The notes: generated from the letters alone by a model not told the origin. Counted from the first letter of the stretch, positions 43,945 to 55,633 are shown. The stretch: 64,000 bases of DNA from Hordeum vulgare subsp. vulgare (GCF_904849725.1 NC_058518.1:411501081-411565080); one strand, 5' to 3'. Program-made: numbers and translations.

Positions 43945-43958
43945 AAGCTTGGGGGAGT
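43945..43958 (+). other. Polypurine tract of element B
   Basis: AAGCTTGGGGGAGT directly abuts the 3' LTR. Confidence 0.85.
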
Positions 43959-45451
43959 TGATATGTCTCCGTCGTATCTACTTTTCCGAACTCTTTTGCC
44001 CTTGTTTTAGAATCTAATTTGCATGATTTGAATGGAACTAACCCGGACTAACGTTGTTTTCAGCAGAATTGCCATGGTGTTGTTTTTTTGCAGAGATTTT
44101 TTCTGGAATAAAAGAAAAATACCTGCGCAAAGATCCACAGGAGGGGGCGTATCAGTGGGGCACAAGCCCCTGGGCCGCGGCCACCCCCCTAGGCCGCGCC
44201 GTGAGGGCTTGTGGGGCCCACGTGGCACCACTGTCCCCAAACTCAACTCTGTATCTTCCGTCTTGCCCGGAAAAAAATTAGAGAGAAGGTTTCATCGCGT
44301 TTTACGATACATAGGCGCCGCCACCTCATGTTCTTCATCTGGAGGGCAGATCTGGAGTCCGTTTCAGGCTTCGGAGAGGGGAAATTGGCGCCATCGTCAT
44401 CATCAACCTTCCTCCATCGACAATTGCATGATGCTCTTCATCGTTCGTGAGTAATCTCATCGTAGGCTTGCTGGACGGTGATGAGTTGGATGAGATCTAT
44501 CATGTAATCGAGTTAGTTTTTGACGGGGATTGATCCCTAGTATCCACTATGTTCTAGATTGATGTTGCTACTACTTGGCTATGCTTAATGCTTCTCACTA
44601 GGGCCCGAGTGCCATGATTTCAGATCTGAACCTATTATGTTGTCGCTAATATATGTGTGTTTTAGATCCTATCTTGCAAGTTGTAGTCACCTACTATGTG
44701 TTATGACCCCGCAACCCTGGAGTGACAATAGCCGGAACCACTCCCGGAGATGACCATAGTATGAGGAGTTCATGTATTCACCAAGTGTTAATGAGTTGGT
44801 CCGATTCTTTATTAAAAGGAGAACCTTAATATCCCGTAGTTTCCATTAGGACCCCGCTGCCACGGGAGGGATGGACAATAGATGTCATGCAAGTTCTTTT
44901 CCCTAAGCACGTATGACTACATACGGAATACATTCCTACATTAGATTGACGAACGAGAACTAGTTAGATATCTCTCCGTGTTATAGCTGTTACATGATGA
45001 ATCATATCCGTCACACTCATCCATCACCGATCCACTGCCTATGAGTCTTTTACTACTGGTCCTCGCTATGTTACTTTGTCTAGGCTTGTCCCTTGCTACA
45101 AAAGGGATTGGGCCACTTTGCTGCTACTGTTGCTACTGCTGTTACTCTGATGCTTCTGCTACTGTTGTTCCTTGCTACCTTGCTGTTAATTGTTGTAAGA
45201 CTTTACTGGCGCCATTGATACAATAGTTAGGAATAGTTTGCCTTGTCAACAGATCATTTCTGGTACCATTGCTATCATACTACTTTGCTACTGATACTTT
45301 GCTTGCAGACACTAATCTTTCAGGTGTGGTTGAATCTGATAAACTCAGCTGCTAATACTTGAGAATATTCTTTTGCTTCCCTTTGGCGAACCAACAAATT
45401 TGCGTTGAACCCTCGAAAACTATTGCGATCCCCTATACTTGTGGGTTATCA
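43959..45451 (+). repeat. 3' LTR of element B
   Basis: 1493 bp. It lacks about 50 bp present in the 5' LTR near its start (between TTGCAGA and GATTTTTTCTGG, junction near 44093), a small deletion after insertion. Palindrome at 44157-44220. It shares the family-2-like segment (45073-45123) with the 5' copy, so that segment predates this insertion. Confidence 0.92.
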
Positions 45452-45456
45452 CAAGC

Positions 45457-46003
45457 CTACAATGAGATTACTCACGAACGGTGAAGATCATCATGGAATT
45501 GGCGATGAAGGAAGGTTCATGATGACGATGGCGACGATTTCCCCTCTCCGGAGCCCAAAACGGACTCCAGATCTGCCCTCTAGATGAAGAACAGGAGGTG
45601 GCGGCGCCTCCGTATCGTAAAACGCGATGAAATCTTCTCCTTATTTTTTTCCGGGCGAAACAGACTATATAGAGCTGGATTTGGAGGCGGTGGAGCTTTG
45701 TGGGCCCCACAAGCCTGTCAGGCGCGGCCAGGGAGGGAGGAGGGGGGGTGCCTGGTGGGCTTGTGGGCTCACAGCTCCACTTCCTCCGCTAATTCTTGTG
45801 CTAGTATTTTTCATAAATTCCAAAAAAATTCTTCGTAAATTTTCAGGTCATTCCGAGAAGTTTTATTTCTGCGCAAAAACAACACCATGGCAATTCTGCT
45901 GAAAATAGCGTTAGTCCAGGTTAGTTCCATTCAAATCATGCAAATTAGAGTCCAAAACAAGGGCAAAAGAGTTCGGAAAAGTAGATACGACGGAGACGTA
46001 TCA
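45457..46003 (-). mobile_element. Solo LTR J, right piece (family 1, minus strand)
   Basis: Continues the minus-strand family-1 LTR after element B, through the palindrome (45703-45770), to its 5' end (plus-strand reading GGAGACGTATCA). Followed by GAGGT (46004-46008), matching the left duplication. Confidence 0.9.
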
Positions 46004-46008
46004 GAGGT

Positions 46009-47100
46009 CTTGTGGGTGGTCACTAGCCCCCTAGGCGCGCCCTAGGGGGGCGCCAAGCAGGCTCGTGGGCCCCCATTGCCTCCTCTGCCCTACCACTTTC
46101 GCCTATAAATTCCCAAAAATCCCGAAACCTCCAAAGAGAGCCACGAAAATACTTTTCTGCCGCCGCAAGCTTTTGTCTTTGCAAGATCCCGTCTGGCGAC
46201 CGTTCTGGTGCCCTACCGGAGGGGGATTCGGACACGGATGGCTTCTTCATCAACACCATGACCTCTCTGATGATGCATGAGTAGTTCACCATAGACCTAC
46301 GGGTCCATAGCTAGTAGCTAGATTGCTTCTTCTCTCTCTTGGATCTTCAATACAAGGATCTCCATGATCTCCATGGAGATCTATCCGATGTAATCTTCTT
46401 TTGCGGTGTGTTTGTCGAGATCCGATGAATTGTGGATTTATGATCAGATTATCTATGAATCTTATTTGAGTTTCTTTTGATCCCTCTTATGCATGATTTC
46501 ATATCCTTGTAATTCTCTTCGAGTTGTGGGTTTTGTTTGGCCAACTAGATCTATGATTCTTGCAATGGGAGAAGTGCTTGGTTTTGGGTTCATACCGTGC
46601 GGTGTCCTATCCTAGTGACAGAAGGGGTAGCGAGGCACACATCATGTTGTTGCCATCAAGGGTAAAAAGATGGGGTTTATGTCATATTGCATGAATTTAT
46701 CCCTCTACATCATGTTATCTTGCTTAAGGCGTTGCTCTGTTTGTTATGAACTTAATACACTAGATGCATGCTGGATAGCGGTCGATGTGTGGAGTAATAG
46801 TAGTAGATGCACACAGTATCGGTCTACTTGTCTCGGACGTGATGCCAATATGTATGATCATTGCCTTAGATATCGTCATGACTTTGCGCGATAATATCAA
46901 TTGCTCGACAGTAATTCGTCCACCCACCGTAAGACTTGCTATCATGAGAGAAGCCTCTACTGAACATTATGGCCCTCGGGTCTATTTTACACATCATATA
47001 TTCAGATCTACATACAAAAATACCTTGCTGCACTTTTATTTATTTGCCTTTCATCTCTGTCAGATCTCACCTTGCAAGTAATAGTGAAGGGATTGACAAC
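46009..47100 (+). mobile_element. LTR I, right piece (family 3)
   Basis: Resumes LTR I within its GC-rich palindrome (46009-46075), then a TATA-like CTATAAATT (46103-46111) and the family-3 body seen in H (GACCTACGGGTCCATAGCTA, GATCCGATGAATTGTGG). It breaks off at GATTGACAAC where element D begins; the last ~190 bp expected of this LTR lie beyond D, outside the window. Confidence 0.87.
46103..46110 (+). promoter_or_regulatory. TATA box of LTR I
   Basis: CTATAAAT just downstream of the GC-rich palindrome, the same arrangement as in H. Confidence 0.5.
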
Positions 47101-48622
47101 AGATACGTCCATTTTGCATCATGTTTTCACGTTGATATTTATCGCTTCCTTAGCTGTTATTTCACTTCACGGTACTATTCTTATGCCTTTCCTCTCTTAT
47201 TTTGCAAGGTTTACATGAAGAGGGAGAATACCGGCAACTGGAATTCTGGCCGGAAAGTGGAGAAAAGTTGAGATACCTATTCTGCGCAATTCCAAACACC
47301 GTAAAAATCAACGAGGATTTTTTTCCCAATATATAAAAAATACTGGGCCGAAGAAGTACCAGAGGAGGGCCAGGGGTGGCCATAAGGCTGCACGGCGCGT
47401 CCACCCCCCAGGTCGCGCCATGGGGGCTTGTGGGCACCCTGTTGGCCCACTTGCCCCCCTCTTTTGTTATATGGAGGGTTTCGTCCAGGAAAAAATCAGA
47501 AGGGAGCTTTTTCGTGGTTTCGACGACGCCACAAGGCGGAACTTGAGCAGAACCAATCTAGACCTCCGGCAGGACGATCCTGCCAGGGAAACTTCCCTCC
47601 CGGAGGGGGAAATCATCGCCATCGTCATCACCAACACTCCTCTCATCAGAGGGGACTCGTCACCATCAACATCTTCATCAGCACCATCTCATCTCCAAAC
47701 CCTAGTTCATCTCTTGTAACCAATCTTCGTCTCGCGACTCCGATTGGTACTTGTAAGGTTGCTAGTAGTGTTGATTACTCTTTATAGTTGATGCTAGTTG
47801 GATTACTTGGTGGAAGAGTTTATGTTCAGATCCTTGATGCTATTCATTACACCTCTGATCATGATTATGATTATGCTTTGTGAGTAGTTACTTTTGTTCC
47901 TGAGGACATGGGATAAGTCATGCTAATAATAGTCATGTGAATTTGGTATTCGTTCGGTATTTTTATATGTTGTATGTTGTTTTTCCTCTAGTGGTGTTAT
48001 ATGAATGTCGACTACATAATACTTCACCATTATTTGGGCCTAGAGGAAGGCATTGTGAAGTAGTAAGAAGATGATGGGTTGCTAGAGTGACAGAAGCTTA
48101 AACCCTAGTTTATGCGTTACTTCGTAAGGGGCTGATTTGGAACCACTAGTTTAATGCTATGGTTAGACTTTGTCTTAATTCTTCTTTCGTAGTTGCGGAT
48201 GCTTGCGAGAGGGGTTAATCATAAGTGGGATGCTTCTCCAAGTAAGGGTAGTACCCAAGCGCCGGTCCACCCACATATCAAACTATCAAAGTAACGAACG
48301 CGAATCATATGAACATGATGAAACTAGCATGACAGAAATTCCCGTGTGTCCTCGGGAGCGTTTTTCCTCCTATAAGACTTTGTCTATGCTTTTCCCTTGC
48401 TACAAAAGGGATTGGGCCACTTTGCTGCATCGTTGCTACTTTTGTTACTTGTTGCTTGCTACGAATCATCTCACCACACAATCACTTGTTACCGACAATT
48501 TCAGTGCTTGCAGTTTTTTCCTTGCTGAAAACCACTTGTCAAATCCTTGTGCTCCTCGTTGGGTTCGACACTCTTACTTATCGAACGGACTATGATTGAT
48601 CCCCTATACTTGTGGGTCATCA
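47101..48622 (+). repeat. 5' LTR of element D
   Basis: 1522 bp, first base changed from T to A, ending ACTTGTGGGTCATCA. Palindrome at 47379-47435; TATA-like TTATATGGAGG near 47467. Confidence 0.9.
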
Positions 48623-48633
48623 AGACTCTCTTC

Positions 48634-48651
48634 TGGCGCCATTGCCGGGGA
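48634..48651 (+). other. Primer-binding site, tRNA-Asp type (element D)
   Basis: TGGCGCCATTGCCGGGGA, one mismatch to the tRNA-Asp complement. A consensus donor-like GTAAGT follows at 48666-48671, as in element C. Confidence 0.88.
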
Positions 48652-48744
48652 GTGAAGCGCCTTTGGTAAGTGGAACTTGGTAAGGAAACATTCATATAGT
48701 GTGCTGAAATTTCTTGTCACTTGTCACTATGGATACTAATCCTT

Positions 48745-51700
48745 TGTAGCGACCCGACTCAAACCGAGTCAAGCCTCTGTGTTTTTGTGCCATCCCTGGA
48801 TCAGTATGCTGGCACACACAGTACATTAATGTATATATCAAAGTACAATCACATGTAAATAGCGTAAAAATGATATATACCTTAAATATTTCAGCGGAAG
48901 CAGTCAAGGGAGTGGAGTCCCAATAAACACCAACGGCAAGTTGAGTGTAGACCGTAACCCTGAATCATACTCTTACTCGTCGAAGAAAAATATCTGCAAC
49001 ATAAGATGTTGCAGCAGTGTAGGTCAACATATTGAATATGCCGGCAAGTCACATAAGAGAGGGGTGAAAAGTAATCATCTATACTATATGCATATATGGC
49101 AGGTGGGGCTATAAGTTTTTTAGCGAAAAGCAAGTTTTCTCCTACATCAAGAGAGGGCTAAAAGCAAAATGTTACTACATTGTTGGTTGTTAACGAGATG
49201 GTTCCACCAACCAATTCTCGTACCCATGTTGTCAATAATACCCACATCAATATTATTATTTGTGTTGAGAATTTCAGATAACTTCAGTTCCTTTGGCTCA
49301 AGTTGTCCATGACCGTGGACACGGCTAATTGATTAGGTTTGAGTACTCTCCAGAGTTTTGCACACGTTCCCCACAAGATTTGACCGCCTCCGAGTATGTC
49401 CTCGCACTTCAGGGTGGTTGAAGACCGGATGATCAAAACATGGTCTTTCAACGGGTCCCTCTGAATCCGTGTCGGTGCCCATCCATTCCTACCGTTCTTC
49501 TAAATCTGCTAGCACCGCCTGTCCAGAGTCGCCGCGTTGTCCAACCAAGCCAGAGCCCATAATGACTTGTGGTTGTGCAGGTAAGCCTTGGGTCTTGAAA
49601 ATATCCGTCCGTCTCTTTGAGCCTGGGTGAAGCTTTCCACAATATGTCATGGCCGTCTCCAGCATCCCGGGTCATCCACTGGTTTCTCCAGGGAGCCGAT
49701 CAACCGTCCTTCACCCAGAGTTGCATTGCATCACGACGTCTTGAAAAGTCTTGACTTAACCGGTCTTGGTTATTAAAGTATCCTCGCATCACTCGTGATA
49801 AACTCTCAACCAGAATCCCGTCTACTCAAGCATAGCAATATGAAATTTGTCGTCCCGGGCCAAGTAACGGGGTTGTTGGGTGCCTACCACATGATACTAC
49901 AATATGTAACCATAATTTGCACGTACCTACTCAGCATGCAATTGGGCATAGGATGGTAGAACTACGATGCATAAAACATAGGTGATACATGATCAAATGA
50001 CTTGCCTGGCGATGTTAACGAAGAAGAATTTCTAGAGAAATAAATTGATAGACTACTCGTCACTCTCCGATGATATCTATATAACAAACATATCATTCAC
50101 ATAAGCACTCATACTAGCAATCATTCTAGCAATCAAAACAAAGGAGAGAGTGAATAAGAATCCGAAGGAAACTTCAAATAAGACTAGGGAGTCTTCTACT
50201 ACGTCAAACACTAAATAGTTTTTGTCTAACAGAAAATAATAACAGGGAGCTAAGATATAAATTTAACTAAGATAAAATAAAGTATTTTTCACAAAACTTT
50301 TTGAAAGTATTTCCAAACGGGAGTTGAAACATTAGAGAAACCAATTGCAAGTTATTAGAGAACTAGAATTGATTTCATGATAACATATAAAAATCAAAAT
50401 CAAAACTTGTTGCAAACCTACTATTAACTAACATAAACAAAACATAATATTTCTGAAATATAAAAGAAAAATAATTTAAAAACAACTAAAGAAAGAAATA
50501 TAGTCATACTCCTTAAAGAAGTGAAACAGAAATTGTTTCACAAGAAACAATTAGCTAAAATACTCAAACAAATTCTGAAATTTTTACCACTGATAATTAA
50601 GATCACTAGTGATCAGTAGCAAAAAGAATCAAATTAAAAGCTATTTTTAAACTCCCAGAATAAGCAAAACAAGGTTTAAACTAAATCTGATCTAATTCAA
50701 ATTTGAAAATTTCAAACATAGACAAATTATATGTTTTTAAAACCTACAGAATTTTTTTGATCTACTGGAAAACGAATCAACCTAATTTGATTTCGAGATC
50801 AAAAGTTATGATCAAAACAAGATTGGAACTTTTTTTGTTTTGGAATTAAAACAACAAACTAAAATCTGAATTCTATCGGATAGGGGGTACACGTGGTGCT
50901 CTCTGATTGGTCTACGGGTGTTTGCTGCGGGGAAATCTAACAAACGTCCGAAACTTAACAGAAACCTCTTCGGCTAATATTAAGTAATGAAAAACCGACC
51001 CGGTTTTGTTTAAAAGACCGAAAGGGTATGGGTGATCTAATCTCTACCGTTTACTCACGATCTAACGGCTAAGGAAAAGATGGGGGGTCTCACCGTGAGT
51101 TGCTGGGGCTGCTTGTTCTCAGGCGAGACAGAGAAGAGGTGCTCGTCGTCGGCGTGGCGGCGGTGGTCGGTGACGGCGTCCGAGGTGTTGGGGAGGTGGC
51201 GGCGGGTCTCCTCCGTCGACCGGCGTCGTCGGCGAAGCGAAGGGGAGTCGGGGCGGTCGGGGAAGCGCCCGGGGAATTCCTATCCGGCCGAACTCCGGCG
51301 AGGCGAGGGGAGTGGCGAGGAGCGGCGAAAGCTTGGGCTAGGGGCAAAAATGAGTTGTGGTGGACGAGGGGGAGCTCGTGGCGGCGTCGGTTGGGGCGGG
51401 GAGGCGAGGGGTGGCGCAGGGTGGCGAGGTGGTGATCTACTGGAGCTTGGCTCCAGCGAGGTGCGTGGGGAAGGAGGGGTGTTCCCTGGCGTGGGGAAGG
51501 AGGGGGCCGAGGGGGGGGGGCTGGAGGCGTGGTTTATATAGGGGCAGGGGGCTGGATAAGGAAGGGGGCGGGGGAAGGAAGGGATCCCGTGATCCAGGGG
51601 TGGCAGGAGGTGCGCCATGGAAAGGGGAGGTGCGCTCGGGAAGGAAAAAAGTCACGGGTAGAAAGAAGGAAAGAGGAAGAGGAAGGAAGGAAAGAAAAGA

Positions 51701-52389
51701 AAATAAAAAAAGAAAAGAAGAGGGGGTGGGTGCGCTGGGTGGGGAGGAGGTCCCGGTGGGATCTGGCCTAGAAAAAAACAAACGCCCTAGGGTGGTTTCC
51801 AATTAAAAGGAAAGAAGATTTCCTGATTTTGTTTTTCTTTTAAAACAGCAAGGAAAAAATAATAAAAGGAAACAAAATAAAAAGATTTACATAGGGTATT
51901 ATATACCAAAATTTCCAGAAAAATATTTCCTACTCGTTTATAATTTTTCCCACACCAAAATAAAAACTTAAAAAAATGTTTTTTTAGAAAAATCCCTAAG
52001 GCTTTATTTTTTTTGGCAACATAAACTTGGGTTTTTCTTGGCTCAAATAATTTCAAAAACACCCCTGGCTTGGGAGGGTCATTTTCCTCCGCTCTTTCTT
52101 GCTTGCAAGAATTTATTTTCGGGGTATTTTCTCGGAGAAGAAAAATAGAAAGCAAGGGCAAATATTTTTGAAAGGATTCAAATGCAAACTCCGTTCAAAT
52201 TCTTTATAGCTGAAGATGTCATGTCATCTTCTCTCATTGCTTTGAATTTGAATTTACCGGAGAAGGGGAAAGTCATTTTATTCCCTCTCATTCAAAAGTT
52301 TTGAAAAGTTTCAAATTTCACTCAAGTTTCAATCACTCAAGCAAACAATCTAATAATTATTCTAACATTCCAAAATTTGGGATGTTACA
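48745..52389 (-). repeat. 3' LTR of element E (left copy)
   Basis: 3645 bp; on the minus strand TGTAACATCCCAAATTTTGG to GAGTCGGGTCGCTACA. A 450-bp GC-rich zone (about 51080-51540) and an AT-rich zone (50000-50900). TATA-like CTATATAAA on the minus strand at 51533-51541. The long open frames over the GC-rich zone are composition artefacts. Confidence 0.93.
51533..51541 (-). promoter_or_regulatory. TATA box in the left LTR of element E
   Basis: Minus strand CTATATAAA. It is intact here but altered in the right LTR (58421-58429), which is the promoter copy. Confidence 0.5.
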
Positions 52390-53348
52390 AACCTACCACA
52401 CTTAAAATGAATCTCGTCCTCGAGATTCGAAGAGGCTAGAAAGAAAGGTTAGGGTTTGGGGTCTTCTAACAAATCCAACTTCCGGCAAAGTGGGATGCGA
52501 CCACACTTAAAATGAAAGTTACCAGTCCCTTAAGATTTTTACAATCCTCTGGGGTTTTGGCCTCTGACTCCTCACAGTCTTCATACTAACTCCTCTGGTG
52601 AAGCTCTTTTGTTACATTCATAATGTTTTCCATCAAAATCGAGAGTTCTTCTATTGATATAAGCTTCTTCCGTTACCGGGTCTTCTTAACTGACAGTCTC
52701 ACGGTCAATTCTAAATAACATTTCGATGGTTCTCATGGTGGTCTACCATTTGTGGTTATCCTGCAGAGAGAGGGGTCTTGTCTTCATCCTCACCGTAAAA
52801 TTTCCTACGCGTGACAACAAATGCCATGTACATGGGGCTTTCATCATACCATTCTAAGGCTTAAACAAAAGCTTCAAAGAACGCCGTCTCTCACTATGGG
52901 TAAGTCTCTCAGGTTTACCATTCCAAATAGCAAGAGAATGATAATAGTAAGTCGTCATGGTGGCCAAGCCATGTCGCACTGAAATCATTACCTTGTATAA
53001 GGCTTAGTGAATCTCGTATTCTAACACTTGGGCATCCTCACAAGCGTTGCAGAATTTCTCTTGTCCACGAACGGAGTTCGGATAATCCATTGGTTCTGCA
53101 AGCTGAACAAAACATCTATCGTATCTTCACAACTCTCTGGCTTTCGTATGTTCCTAAGAAAACGTTTGCTGATCCATCGTAGCTTCTTCCATAAATCATA
53201 TTCATTTCATAATCAATCCTTTATTACATCCTTGCTTTCTTCAAAATTCTAACTCAAAAGTAATTTATTACAAATGCTGCCATCCACATTGTTCGGTATG
53301 GTCAAGCATTTCTGCCAACTTTATTCATCTGTCTCTCTTGGAGGTACT
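52390..53348 (-). other. Noncoding 3' interior of element E
   Basis: About 1 kb between ORF2 and the left LTR. Near the LTR lies a purine-rich minus-strand AAGTGTGGTAGGTT (52390-52403), the candidate polypurine tract, and a hairpin GAATCTCG-TCCT-CGAGATTC (52410-52429). A second ACCACACTTAAAATGAAAG occurs near 52501. Confidence 0.6.
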
Positions 53349-53804
53349 TTAGTTCCACTCGAACTTTCCGAGGTGCTCCTTGAAATCATCCATCTTTCGC
53401 TTCATCATGGTGGTCATGAGGTTTATCTCCATCATCTCCGCACGTACCTCACTCAGGTATTCCTGGGTATGACGGAGTCTTGCTTCAAGTATTTCTCCAA
53501 TCTGATGTATGGCTTCCATGGCAGCTTCACGAAGAGCATCAAAGAAGGTTGCTCGTGGTACACGTGAAATGAAAAAGTATTGACCCATAGTCTTTGGACA
53601 AACTCCTTTCACATGGTGGAGGTGTACTTCCACATACCAAAGTTCTACTCCACTTTCCATGAATGGGTAGCCTTTGTAGACTACATCTCCTTCAAGATGA
53701 ATGTGCTTCATCATGTCCTTCAGGATTTTTGGGTAATCATGATTACTGGTCAGGGTCATGATCGTTTCTGGGCCCTTGAGGAATGACTCGTAGAGAGTTG
53801 TCAT
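53349..53804 (-). CDS. ORF2 of element E, unknown protein
   Basis: 151-codon frame starting MTTLYESFLKGPETI. First half contains MMKHIHLEGDVVYKGYP and WYVEVHLHH; second half is a probable helical/coiled region (EAAMEAIHQIGEILEARLRH, EMMEINLMTTMMKRKMDD). I recognise similar hypothetical proteins from grass repeats but no named domain and no catalytic motif. It lies downstream of gag on the same strand, where pol would be. The frame is intact at 151 codons; its original C-terminus may be longer. Function unknown. Confidence 0.55.
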   Translation of the reverse strand: MTTLYESFLKGPETIMTLTSNHDYPKILKDMMKHIHLEGDVVYKGYPFMESGVELWYVEVHLHHVKGVCPKTMGQYFFISRVPRATFFDALREAAMEAIHQIGEILEARLRHTQEYLSEVRAEMMEINLMTTMMKRKMDDFKEHLGKFEWN

Positions 53805-54157
53805 CTGCAGGTGTTAGTAAATAGGTACTCATAGGAATGTATGTGTCTCCTTGGTAATCATGGTACATTCCTACTCATTGGATCCTGTGGGTTCACTGAT
53901 TGCTACCCCACTTAAAATGAGACATACTCATGCCTGCATAGACCATATTTTCTCATATCCTCATAATGTTCAAAGATCTTTGTTCGATGAGAAACAACGC
54001 ATACAGTTTCAACATAGGCAATCATGAGACAATAAATTCCATTTATTCATGATGTTATTACAATCTCAGGGACTTCTGTTACAAAAAACTTCACTCCATG
54101 ATCTCATGAAAAACAAGAGTTCTTCATATTACACTAATTGCCGCAGTCAAAACTTAA
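53805..54157 (-). other. Spacer between gag and ORF2 of element E
   Basis: About 350 bp, noncoding on both strands as far as seen. It includes CACTTAAAATGAGACATACT (near 53910, plus strand), resembling the sequence beside the left LTR. Confidence 0.5.
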
Positions 54158-55319
54158 CTACTCCTTCTTAGCTTTCTTCCTTTGTGGACAATCGCTAGCA
54201 AAATGTCCTGCTTCCTTGCAACGAAAGCAAATGAGTTCTCACCAGTCTCGAGGCATTTTAGTGTTTCCTTTTGCTCCTTGGGTTTCGGGCTTCCTTCCTG
54301 AGCACATGTATTTGTGGTGGCAAAATTCCATACATTTGTAACATCTGACATGACTCAGGTCTATGTCTGCAGAGATTTGGCTCTTCCGAGGGTACTTTTT
54401 CTTCTTTCCGGACTCCTTTATTTTGGCCAGTTCTTCTATTTCAAGTGGATCAAACTCCACTTCTTCCGTCAGGAAGTTTCCCAGATACTCTTGGCTTCTC
54501 TTCATGCAGTCCTGTGAATAATGTCCTTCTTCTCCACATGAGTAGCATGCATTGGAGAAGAATCTGGTCAGACCTTGTCCATCAGGGTCTTCAATATTTT
54601 CGTTCATCATCGGCTCTTCTAGAATCTTCTTCTTGAGTGTTTTCCTTCATTGCTTCTTTCTGCTGCTGGACAACTTGTTGTACCTTGGGGTAAATGTGAC
54701 ATTGAGCTGGGTAGTGGGTGGTTCCTTCACCAAGGAAAAAAGTCACCTGACTACTTGGGCACTCCTCAGCTGGGTGATTTTCTTCACAATGAGTGCATCC
54801 ATCCTTGTGTTCTTCCTGGGTGTGTCCTATTTCTCCACAGATCTTGCATGGACAAGTCTTCTCCTTCGGATTATCATAGCCCTTCTGAATGAGACGGGAT
54901 CTTAACAAAGTCTTCTTGAATTCGTCCCAGGTTCCTGCTCCACTAAATCCTTGTATGGCATGATGCATTTTCCACCAGATTGCAGCACTTTGTGTAAAGT
55001 ACTGAAGAGCGTGTTCCACTTCATACTTCCTTGAGACCAAGTTGCTCCCGAAGTGGTTCTCCATGTTTTGAATCCATATATCAGCCTCCAGCTGGGTCAT
55101 TGGTCCAGAGACTACAAGTCCAGCTTCATACTCCATCTGGTAGGGTTGAGGTTTTGGGGATGAGACGGGTAAGAGAGGGAGGGAGATACACACAATACAA
55201 ACAATATTTTTGAGAATAGGTTTTATTTGTGGTCGTCGGAAAACGCACACCAATGACGGCTCACAAATCATCGTATCTAACGTGAGTATATAAAAGGGGT
55301 TTGGACTTCTAATGGTCAT
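54158..55319 (-). pseudogene. gag of element E with serial zinc knuckles
   Basis: Minus strand. The first frame (55319-54591, 242 codons) has a gag domain at residues about 75-145 (PMTQLEADIWIQNMENHFG, AAIWWKMHH, WDEFKKTLL) and two degenerate knuckles: Cys158-Cys161-His166-His171 and Cys175-Cys178-His182-Cys187. A frameshift near 54600 leads to 54610-54239 with two canonical CX2CX4HX4C knuckles (Cys22/25, His30, Cys35 and Cys90/93, His98, Cys103). A TGA at 54241-54239 precedes a fifth, canonical knuckle in the same frame (54229-54188), ending at TAG 54160-54158. The true start may be Met62 of the first frame (55136). It would be an RNA-binding capsid protein. Confidence 0.8.
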
Positions 55320-55617
55320 ATAATTATTCGAACACTTCAGGGTCTTCGAATTCTTCGGGTCTTGAGAGTCTTCAATTGGCGCAGCTTCAATGCTTCAAAT
55401 GCATGATGAAATCCTCTTTACTTTGAAGTGGGAGTCGGTTGATCCTTCATGTGGTCAAAGGGGAAAAGGTATTGTCTAACTATTTGAGATGAGAGAGAAT
55501 GTCTGATGAAATCAGAAGAGATGAGAAGTAAAAGGTGTTCTTGAAAATTAGAAATTTTGAGAGATCCTTTCCAAAGAAATTTCCAGTTTCTAGGGTCACG
55601 TCCCATAGTCAACATGT

Positions 55618-55629
55618 GCTCTGATACCA
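55618..55629 (-). other. Primer-binding site, initiator tRNA-Met (element E)
   Basis: Minus strand TGGTATCAGAGC, 4 bp from the right LTR; the standard PBS of many plant LTR elements. It differs from the tRNA-Asp site of all other gypsy elements in the window. Confidence 0.9.
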
Positions 55630-55633
55630 TTTC

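Larger units (their letters stand above)
35836..45451 (+). mobile_element. Element B: pol-less Athila-like element with intact ORF3 (family 1)
   Basis: 9616 bp; LTRs 35836-37400 and 43959-45451; perfect target duplications CAAGC (35831-35835, 45452-45456). Order: PBS, broken gag, protease remnant, LTR-like leader, intact 340-codon ATHILA-like ORF, long 3' UTR, polypurine tract. RT, RNase H and integrase are absent, with no scrap left, so it depends on enzymes supplied in trans. Inserted in solo LTR J. Confidence 0.94.

Noticed and set aside
51080..51806. Several long open frames (up to 165 codons) on both strands here and at 57980-58732
   Set aside because: They lie in the GC-rich zone of element E's two LTRs, overlap in all frames and have Arg/Gly/Pro-rich text typical of composition artefacts.
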